DNA of 20,048 bases from an uncultured Lachnospiraceae bacterium (GTDB lineage Bacteria; Bacillota; Clostridia; Lachnospirales; Lachnospiraceae), in NCBI GenBank assembly GCA_910588285.1, contig CAJUQB010000083.1, positions 1-20,048 on the forward strand, read 5' to 3'. Each line of letters starts with the position of its first letter. Within the stretch, counting starts at the first letter, position 1. Both the position numbers and the translations under genes were made by a program. Shown in pieces: positions 14,223-20,048 of this stretch. The notes below the pieces were generated by a model. The model did not search any database, was not told the origin of the DNA, and was given only the letters and a program-made list of their open reading frames with translations.

Positions 14223-15683
14223 TTAGCTCCGGGAAAGATCCTGGGCCAGGCCATAAATCGCCTCAAAAATCTCCTTGCATTTGTAGCTGTCTGTAGTGGT
14301 CTGTTCTGCATTGGTCATGCTCTCTGTGGAGGACGCGGCTACCTGCTGGCTGGTGGCTGACAGCTGGGTAATATTCTCGGAAATGGTGGCTGTAGAGGCA
14401 AGAATATTGTTCACGCTGGCCTCTGTCAGCTCAATATTGCGCGTCAACTCCTCCACCTCACGATCCACGGCATCAAATCTTCCCTGAACAAGCTCAATCA
14501 TCTCATGCTGCTTGCTGACTGCGTCCACGGAATTCAAAATACTGTCATTCACCCGCTTGGTATCCGCCTCCAGCTCATGTATAATCTCCGTAATACTGTT
14601 GGAGGCATTCTGGGTCTGCTCTGACAGCTCCCGAATCTCCTCCGCCACTACTGCAAAGCCCTTGCCGGCATCTCCTGCCCTTGCCGCCTCAATGGAAGCA
14701 TTCAGCGCAAGGAGGTTCGTCTGGCTGGAGATACTCAGAATCACGCCGGTAAAATTCTCCACATCCTTTACCTTGCGTGAAAGGTTTTCCACCACCTCAA
14801 CGGTCACTCTGCTGGCCTCCTCCACAATGCCGGACTGATTCTTCAGCTCCACCACTGCCTGGGTGCCCTCAGACACACTGCTGTTGGTGCGCCTTGCTGC
14901 CTCAATCATAACCCTGGTCTCTTCCCCAACACGCTCCGTATCCTCCTGAATGCTGACGCACATGGTAGCCTGCTCCTGGATGGACTCTGCGTTGACCTCC
15001 ACACTCTGGGCAATCTCCCGCATGGAATCCTGGCTGGAGCTCACGCTTCGGTTCAGGGAATTCAGGTGATCCATAGCCTCGTCAAAATGCTTCATAATAG
15101 AATCCGCGGTAAGCAGCATCTTGTGGCTGCTCTCCTCCTGCCGTTCCATGCCCGCTGTGATGGCATCGGAATTCTCCTTATTAAAATTAATCAGAAGCTG
15201 TATCAGAACGATGGAGGCCACCACTGTCAAAATTACTGTCAAGAACTGAATCACATAGGTCGTTGCCACCCCTTCGGAAAATAGCTTCCCGGAGGTTGCA
15301 ATCCGGACAATGTTGCTGACCACAATCACGGCATTCCCTGCAATAATCATGCGGAGATTCAAATATGCAAAGGCTCCCAGCAAAATCGGGAAGCAGTAAA
15401 TAAATGCATTCTCCCGGGTAACTCCCACAACAGATACTACAAAGTAAACCATCGCCGCACTGCCAATCAATGCCAGCGCACATCGCTTCTGCCCCCGCCA
15501 GACGATAAAAGCCGCAACGGAAACCACGATGGCCAAAATCTCAACGATTGTCTGAACCCAGCTGCGCCAGCTGGTCTCCCCTGCGATAAACAGCACAAGC
15601 TGTGTTAAAAAAACGTATCCCTCAATGATCATATACACAATAAACACGGCCGTATTGGCCCGTCGATATTGATGCTCTGTCAT
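14223..15683 (-). CDS. Methyl-accepting chemotaxis protein with a multi-helix membrane sensor
   Basis: This 486-residue receptor has an N-terminal membrane domain of about six helices (roughly 12-34, 44-61, 69-87, 92-109, 112-131 and 145-165) with only short loops, so there is no classical periplasmic sensor and no recognisable HAMP domain. The cytoplasmic part is a long coiled coil with the conserved signalling tip SSQTNLLALNASIEAARAGD and GKGFAVVAEEIRELSEQT, which would contact CheA and CheW. No CheR-docking pentapeptide is seen at the C-terminus. The ATG has AAAGGAG ten bases upstream, and a terminator follows the stop. It lies 55 bases after the Asp23 gene, with no clear promoter between. 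The ligand is unknown. Confidence 0.93.
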   Translation of the reverse strand: MTEHQYRRANTAVFIVYMIIEGYVFLTQLVLFIAGETSWRSWVQTIVEILAIVVSVAAFIVWRGQKRCALALIGSAAMVYFVVSVVGVTRENAFIYCFPILLGAFAYLNLRMIIAGNAVIVVSNIVRIATSGKLFSEGVATTYVIQFLTVILTVVASIVLIQLLINFNKENSDAITAGMERQEESSHKMLLTADSIMKHFDEAMDHLNSLNRSVSSSQDSMREIAQSVEVNAESIQEQATMCVSIQEDTERVGEETRVMIEAARRTNSSVSEGTQAVVELKNQSGIVEEASRVTVEVVENLSRKVKDVENFTGVILSISSQTNLLALNASIEAARAGDAGKGFAVVAEEIRELSEQTQNASNSITEIIHELEADTKRVNDSILNSVDAVSKQHEMIELVQGRFDAVDREVEELTRNIELTEASVNNILASTATISENITQLSATSQQVAASSTESMTNAEQTTTDSYKCKEIFEAIYGLAQDLSRS

Positions 15684-15738
15684 GACTTATCTGCTCCTTT
15701 ATTCCTTTTTTCTGTTTTTTGTTTTCTCTGAATCTAAG

Positions 15739-16119
15739 CTATTTCATTCCTTTTCCTGCCTCCACCGCTGCGATACGGATATTCACGGCAGAAACCTCCA
15801 GGCCCGTCATATTCTCAATGGCATTCTTGACCTTCTCCTGCACCTTGGCAGATACATCCGGTATGGCAAATCCAAAGGCAATGTTCAGCGCCACGTCCAC
15901 ATGCACCAGGCCCTCTGCCACCGATACCTTGATCCCCTTGGACAGGTTCTTCATGCCCAGCTTGCTGACCAGCTCATTGGTGATATTGCCTGCCATGGAA
16001 CTGACGCCCTCCACCTCAGTGGCCGCAAGCCCTGCAATAATCGCCACAACCTCATCTGCGATCTGAACCTCGCCAAGCCCGTCGTTCTTAATCCTGTACA
16101 CCTTTCTATCTTCAGCCAT
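15739..16119 (-). CDS. Asp23/Gls24 family envelope stress protein
   Basis: Members of this family are small, abundant, membrane-associated proteins linked to cell-envelope and alkaline stress in Firmicutes. The 126-residue protein shows the typical layout: GEVQIADEVVAIIAGLAATEVEGVSSM in two runs near the N-terminus, then SKLGMKNLSKGIKVSV, LVHVDVALNIAFG and SAKVQEKVKNAIENMTGL ending in VNIRIAAV. A strong AAGGAGG site and a clear promoter lie upstream. In many Clostridia an Asp23 gene precedes nusB; here a chemotaxis receptor gene separates them. Molecular function is not known. Confidence 0.94.
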   Translation of the reverse strand: MAEDRKVYRIKNDGLGEVQIADEVVAIIAGLAATEVEGVSSMAGNITNELVSKLGMKNLSKGIKVSVAEGLVHVDVALNIAFGFAIPDVSAKVQEKVKNAIENMTGLEVSAVNIRIAAVEAGKGMK

Positions 16120-16148
16120 AACTGAACCTCCTTGATCTGTTTCTATTC

Positions 16149-16176
16149 ATTATATCAAACTACACCATATTTGCAA
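16149..16176 (-). promoter_or_regulatory. Promoter of the Asp23 gene
   Basis: On the minus strand TTGCAA (16171-16176), a 16-base spacer and a perfect TATAAT (16149-16154) precede the Asp23 gene by about 30 bases. The region is AT-rich and lies in the 76-base gap after metA. No terminator for metA is visible. Confidence 0.7.
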
Positions 16177-16195
16177 AGAAAAAATTTATATACGT

Positions 16196-17128
16196 TTATT
16201 TTCCAAGCACCTCATCCGTGTGGATGTACTCATAGGGCGTCTGCTGGTACACGTAGTAGTTGAGCCAGTTGGTATAGAGATTATTGGCATGGGAGCGCCA
16301 CTGCAGCCGCGGCCGCTGCTCACAGTCGTCTCCCGGATAATAATTCTTCGGAACCTGGATCGGCAGTCCCTTATTCTTATCCCGCATATACTCGTTGTGC
16401 AGGGTAACCCGGTCATATTCCGGGTGCCCCATGACAAAGATCCGCTTCCCGTCCCCATCCAACAGGAGGAATACTCCCGCCTCCTCGGACTCTGCCAGGA
16501 TTGTCAGCTCGCTGTGCTGCTCAATATCCTCCTTGCGCACCAGTGTATGCCTGGAATGCGGCGCCATAAAATAATCGTCAAAGCCCCGCACCAGCGGAAT
16601 CTTCCGGTTCAGCACCCGATGCTCATAGATGCCGAACATCTTATCGGGAAGCGGATATTTCCGGATCCCATAGTGGTAATACAGGCCTGCCTGAGCCCCC
16701 CAGCACAGATGCATGGTGGAGGTCACATTTGTCTCGGTCCAGGCGCAGATCTCGGTGAATTCCTTCCAGTAATCCACCTCCTCATACTCCATCTGCTCCA
16801 CCGGAGCCCCTGTAATGATCAGCCCGTCAAACTTCCGGTGCTTCACCTGGGAAAAATGATCGTAAAATTTATTCAGGTGGCTGGTGGGCGTATTCTTGGA
16901 TTCATGGTTGGACACCATCAGAAAGGTCACGTCCACCTGCAGGGGGGTATTGGACAGGGCACGCAAAAGCTGCAGCTCCGTCTCCTCCTTTAAGGGCATC
17001 AGATTCAGGATCCCGATCTCAATGGGACGGATATCCTGGTGCTTGGCCCGATGCTCATCCATCACAAATATATTCTCCCGCTCCAGAATCTCCCTGGCCG
17101 GAAGATCCCGCTGTGTTTTAATTGGCAT
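16196..17128 (-). CDS. metA: Homoserine O-acyltransferase MetA, predicted acetyl-CoA type
   Basis: MetA activates homoserine for methionine synthesis. The catalytic Cys142 (HLCWGAQAGLYYHYG), His235 and Glu237 (MGHPEYD) are present at the expected positions. Residue 111 is Glu in GAPVEQMEYEEVDYW. In the characterised family Glu111 goes with acetyl-CoA and Gly111, as in Escherichia coli, with succinyl-CoA, so this enzyme probably makes O-acetylhomoserine despite the usual succinyltransferase annotation. Its 310 residues are a normal length. The ATG has GGAGAGGAGAG upstream and lies 45 bases after ligA, which leaves no room for a SAM riboswitch directly in front. It is probably cotranscribed with rluF and ligA. 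Confidence 0.95.
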   Translation of the reverse strand: MPIKTQRDLPAREILERENIFVMDEHRAKHQDIRPIEIGILNLMPLKEETELQLLRALSNTPLQVDVTFLMVSNHESKNTPTSHLNKFYDHFSQVKHRKFDGLIITGAPVEQMEYEEVDYWKEFTEICAWTETNVTSTMHLCWGAQAGLYYHYGIRKYPLPDKMFGIYEHRVLNRKIPLVRGFDDYFMAPHSRHTLVRKEDIEQHSELTILAESEEAGVFLLLDGDGKRIFVMGHPEYDRVTLHNEYMRDKNKGLPIQVPKNYYPGDDCEQRPRLQWRSHANNLYTNWLNYYVYQQTPYEYIHTDEVLGK

Positions 17129-17173
17129 ACTTCTCTCTCCTCTCCAGCCGCAATCCGGGGCTGCTCTGCAGGC

Positions 17174-19174
17174 CTATGAAATCATGGCCAAAAACTCTGC
17201 TTCGTCGATCACCCTTATCCCCAGCTCCTGAGCCTTTGCCAGCTTGCTTCCCGCATTCTCCCCCGCCAGAAGGCAGCTGGTCTTCCTGGACACGGACCCG
17301 GACACCTTGCCCCCGTGCTGCTCCACCAGGGCGGCCGCCTCCTTCCGGTCCATCCCCGGCAGCGTTCCGGTAATGACAAATGTCATGCCCTCCAGCACCC
17401 CGCCGGCAGCAGTCTCGCCTGCCTCCATATTCACGCCATGGTCCAAAAGACGCCGGACAATCTGGCAATTTTTACTGCTTTCAAAAAAGCTGCGGATGCA
17501 TTGTGCGCTGACCTCCCCAATGTCATTGACCCTGGTCAGCTCCTCCAGGGAAGCCTCCCCCAGAGCGGGAATGGAAGGAAATACCTTGAGAATGGCCTTG
17601 GCCGCAGCCTTCCCCACATTTGGGATGCCAAATCCCGTCAGAAGCTGCCATGCCTCATTTCCCTTGGACTTCTCAATGGCAGCCAAAAGCTTGTCGGTAT
17701 TCTTCTCCTTGCCGATAATCCCCTGGGCAATCAGCGCCTCCCGATGCTCCTTCAGGTCATAGATATCCGCAATATCCTTCAGATAGCCCAGCCGTACCAG
17801 CTCTTCGATATACACGGTTCCGAAGCCCTTAATATCCATGGCGTCCCGGCCCACAAAGTTGATGATATGGCGCTCCAGCTGTGCCGGACAGGAGCTGGAC
17901 ACGCATTTGATATCCGCCGTATCCTGCTCCCGCTCCGTGGGCGCCCCGCAGACCGGACAGCGGTCCGGAATCTGAAACCGCACGGTACCGGGCTGACGCT
18001 TCTCCCGGATCACCCTGCGGATCTTGGGGATGATCTCGCCGGATTTGTAGACCAGGATCCGATCCCCGATCCCGATATCCAGCTCGTCAATAAAATCCTG
18101 GTTGTGAAGCGTGGCCCGGGACACGGTGGTTCCGCAGAGCCGCACCGGCTCAAATATGGCCGTGGGGGTAATCCGCCCGGTACGCCCCACCGAAAGCTCC
18201 ACAGAGAGCAGCGTAGTCTCCTTCTCCTCCGGCGGATACTTGTAGGCAATGGCCCAGCGGGGAACCTTGGAGGTGGCCCCCAGCTGCTCCCTCTGATCCA
18301 GGCGGTTCAGCTTCACCACTGCGCCGTCAATCTCATAGGGCAGATTCCCCCGGTTCTCCCCGATCCGGCATATGGCATCCCATACCTCCTGGCCGGTATG
18401 GCAGACCTGATATGCGTCAATCACCTTGACTCCATTCTTCTTCAGATATTCATAGCCCTGGGTGTGGGTGGCAAACTCCGCCCCCCGCACCTCCTGGATA
18501 TTGAAAACAAACATGGACAGCCGCCGCTCCTTCGTTATGCTGCTGTCCAGCTGCCGCAGGGTCCCTGCCGCACAGTTCCTGGGATTGGCAAACACCTTTT
18601 TGCCCGCCAGCTCCTGCCGCTCATTCACAAGGGCAAAATCCTCATTGGTCATATAGACCTCCCCCCGCACCTCGATATAGGGGACCGGATAGGGCATGGT
18701 CTGCACCACATCCGGAATGACTCTTGCATTCTCCGTGACGTCCTCCCCGTACTCAATGCCATTCCCTCTGGTCACGGCAAGACGGAGGCTCCCCTCCTCG
18801 TACCGAAGGCCCATGGACAGGCCGTCAATCTTATATTCCACCACAAATTCCGGATTCTCCAGCTGCTTGTGCATATCCTCCACAAATGTAAACACCTCTT
18901 CCCTGGAAAAGACATCCTGCAGGCTCAGCATCGGCACATTGTGGCGTACCAGCACACCGGCTTCCCGTTTTGCCGTCCCTCCCACCTTCTGGGTCGGGGA
19001 CTCCTGTGTCTGAAGCTGCGGAAACTCCTGCTCAATGGCCCGAAGCTCCCGCATCAGCAGATCAAATTCATAGTCCGAAATCTTTGGGGCATCCTGATTG
19101 TAGTAGAGGTTGCTGTGATACTCAATCTGATCCTTCAGCTCCTTCCACCTTACCTTGGCTTGTTCTTTTTCCAT
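17174..19174 (-). CDS. ligA: NAD-dependent DNA ligase
   Basis: LigA seals nicks during replication and repair, using NAD. The N-terminal Ia domain has the NAD-contacting YHSNLYYNQDAPKISDYEFD segment. The adenylation lysine is Lys115 in EYKIDG, followed by VRGEVYM and GAVVKLN motifs. The OB-fold is followed by a four-cysteine zinc site (CPVC, then CVSSSCP, about residues 405-430), helix-hairpin-helix repeats, and a C-terminal BRCT domain (GGVLEGMTFVITGTLPGMDR onward in two parts). The 666 residues are typical. The ATG (AGGAGG upstream) lies 25 bases inside the end of the upstream pseudouridine synthase gene in another frame. Confidence 0.97.
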   Translation of the reverse strand: MEKEQAKVRWKELKDQIEYHSNLYYNQDAPKISDYEFDLLMRELRAIEQEFPQLQTQESPTQKVGGTAKREAGVLVRHNVPMLSLQDVFSREEVFTFVEDMHKQLENPEFVVEYKIDGLSMGLRYEEGSLRLAVTRGNGIEYGEDVTENARVIPDVVQTMPYPVPYIEVRGEVYMTNEDFALVNERQELAGKKVFANPRNCAAGTLRQLDSSITKERRLSMFVFNIQEVRGAEFATHTQGYEYLKKNGVKVIDAYQVCHTGQEVWDAICRIGENRGNLPYEIDGAVVKLNRLDQREQLGATSKVPRWAIAYKYPPEEKETTLLSVELSVGRTGRITPTAIFEPVRLCGTTVSRATLHNQDFIDELDIGIGDRILVYKSGEIIPKIRRVIREKRQPGTVRFQIPDRCPVCGAPTEREQDTADIKCVSSSCPAQLERHIINFVGRDAMDIKGFGTVYIEELVRLGYLKDIADIYDLKEHREALIAQGIIGKEKNTDKLLAAIEKSKGNEAWQLLTGFGIPNVGKAAAKAILKVFPSIPALGEASLEELTRVNDIGEVSAQCIRSFFESSKNCQIVRRLLDHGVNMEAGETAAGGVLEGMTFVITGTLPGMDRKEAAALVEQHGGKVSGSVSRKTSCLLAGENAGSKLAKAQELGIRVIDEAEFLAMIS

Positions 19175-19923
19175 GTCTGTCCTCCTGCTGCATACACACT
19201 CTCACTGCTGGATCCCTTCAGCAGCTCCATAAGCTCCCCCTCCTCCCGGGGGGTAATCCTGCGATATGTACCTGGCTTCAGATCCCCCAGCCGCAGATTC
19301 ATAATCCGCACCCGGCACAGCTCCACCACCCGGTAATCAAAAAATTCGCACATCCGCCGGATCTGGCGGTTCAGCCCCTGGGTCAGTACAATCCGAAATA
19401 CCCTGGTGTCCAGCTGCTGTACCCGGCACTCCCTGGTGATGGTCTTAAGCTCCTTAAGAGGAACCCCGCCGGCCATTCCCTGCAGGAACTTCGGCGTGAT
19501 GGGACGGTTCACTGTCACAATATATTCCTTTTCATGCATATTGCCGGCCCGCATAATCTTATTGACCAGTTCCCCCTGGTTTGTCATCAAAAGCAGGCCG
19601 CTGGAATCCTTATCCAGCCTTCCCACCGGATAGATCCGTTTGGGATATTGCAGGAAATCAATGATGTTATTCTTCTCCTGCTTCTCGGCCGTACACACAA
19701 TCCCCACCGGCTTGTGCACCAGCAGCAGGATCTTCTCCTCCTCCGGGGTCACCGGCTGCCCGCAGAATACCACCTGCTGCCCCGGCAGCACCCGGTCTCC
19801 GGGCCGGGCCCTTCTGCCGTCTATGAGAATCTCCCCCATGGCGAGCCGGCGGTCTGCCTCCCTTCGGGAGCAGACCCCTGCCTCACTGAGGAATTTGTTG
19901 ATTCTGGTTCCTTCTTGTTCCAC
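19150..19923 (-). CDS. rluF: RluF-type 23S rRNA pseudouridine synthase
   Basis: This enzyme of the RsuA/RluB/RluF group isomerises a uridine in 23S rRNA to pseudouridine. An N-terminal S4 domain (INKFLSEAGVCSRREADRR) precedes the catalytic domain with Asp104 in GRLDKDSSGLL. The late motif LTQGLNRQIRRMCEFF is the form seen in RluF, which acts on U2604 in Escherichia coli; RluB is the alternative, and the exact site is inferred. The start is GTG at 19921-19923 with GGAGGAATAC in front. The C-terminal tail after the catalytic fold (about 25 Ser/Lys-rich residues) overlaps the ligA start by 25 bases, which suggests linked translation. Confidence 0.93.
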   Translation of the reverse strand: MEQEGTRINKFLSEAGVCSRREADRRLAMGEILIDGRRARPGDRVLPGQQVVFCGQPVTPEEEKILLLVHKPVGIVCTAEKQEKNNIIDFLQYPKRIYPVGRLDKDSSGLLLMTNQGELVNKIMRAGNMHEKEYIVTVNRPITPKFLQGMAGGVPLKELKTITRECRVQQLDTRVFRIVLTQGLNRQIRRMCEFFDYRVVELCRVRIMNLRLGDLKPGTYRRITPREEGELMELLKGSSSESVYAAGGQTWKKNKPR

Positions 19924-19939
19924 GTATTCCTCCTGTGTC

Positions 19940-20005
19940 CGTCCGATACGGACGTTTTACTTTCTATAACTTATATATTTTACCATATCAGAGATATTTT
20001 TTCAA
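19940..20005 (-). promoter_or_regulatory. Promoter and leader hairpin for rluF-ligA-metA
   Basis: On the minus strand TTGAAA (20000-20005), a 17-base spacer and TAAAAT (19977-19982) form a good vegetative promoter that overlaps the end of the preceding gene. Between it and the GTG start a perfect CGTCCG-ATA-CGGACG hairpin lies at 19940-19954. On the minus strand it is followed by the ribosome binding site, not by T residues, so it is unlikely to be a terminator. Confidence 0.7.
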
Positions 20006-20048
20006 TTTTTCTATATTTTTTTCTTCAAAATCCATCAGCTCATTGGCC
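19988..20048 (-). CDS. C-terminal end of an unidentified gene, cut by the window edge
   Basis: A frame open to the right edge encodes ANELMDFEEKNIEKLKKYL and then TGA at 19988-19990. The residues look like an amphipathic, charged C-terminal helix. Too little is present to name the protein. The promoter of rluF overlaps this segment. Confidence 0.4.
   Translation of the reverse strand, partial: ANELMDFEEKNIEKLKKYL

Noticed and set aside
17129..17173. SAM riboswitch in front of metA
   Set aside because: The gap to ligA is only 45 bases, too short for a SAM riboswitch, and no typical stem sequence is seen.
17315..19336. Long plus-strand open frame of 673 codons
   Set aside because: It is antisense to ligA and the end of rluF, which have complete domain motifs. 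The plus-strand translation is His/Leu/Pro-rich with no recognisable domain, as expected from a GC-biased complementary strand.

Overview
The window looks like chromosomal DNA of a low-to-mid GC, spore-forming-lineage Firmicute, most likely class Clostridia and probably Lachnospiraceae. The basis is the gene order nusB-xseA-xseB-ispA-dxs-tlyA-nadK-argR-recN-spoIVB, which is the conserved Bacillus/Clostridia arrangement normally followed by spo0A. Strong AGGAGG-type ribosome binding sites and an Asp23/Gls24 gene next to nusB agree with this. I cannot name the species. Every gene I accept lies on the minus strand, so transcription runs from high to low coordinates.

Right part (about 13.5-20.05 kb): the tail of an unidentified gene enters at the right edge. 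It is followed by an RluF-type 23S rRNA pseudouridine synthase, NAD-dependent DNA ligase (ligA), a MetA homoserine acyltransferase carrying the acetyl-CoA-type Glu111, an Asp23/Gls24 protein with its own promoter, and a methyl-accepting chemotaxis protein with a six-helix membrane domain and a terminator directly after its stop. The nusB operon then starts behind a -10 box with a long palindrome at the expected transcript start.

Middle part (about 5.2-13.9 kb): a tightly packed operon couples transcription antitermination (NusB), exonuclease VII (XseA/XseB), isoprenoid precursor synthesis (IspA, Dxs), a TlyA-type methyltransferase, NAD kinase, the arginine repressor and RecN. Several neighbours overlap by 4-8 bases (nusB/xseA, xseA/xseB, tlyA/nadK), which suggests translational coupling.

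Left part (1-4 kb): the conserved order breaks abruptly. The spoIVB reading frame stops directly after GGIVQGM, the residues that in the family precede the SGSPI motif with the catalytic serine. The missing 3' end and spo0A are not seen in the window. The adjoining DNA is AT-richer and accessory: a frameshifted ABC-2-like permease remnant, a two-gene cassette (six-helix membrane protein plus small HTH regulator) behind a strong operator/promoter and flanked by related inverted repeats, and a VanRS/BceRS-like two-component system. That system has a matching 11-bp-phased operator at its own promoter and at a second promoter pointing off the left edge. The best reading is that a mobile element or rearrangement has interrupted spoIVB at its active-site codon. 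This is the most interesting observation here and raises the question whether the interruption is permanent or excised during sporulation (skin-element-like).
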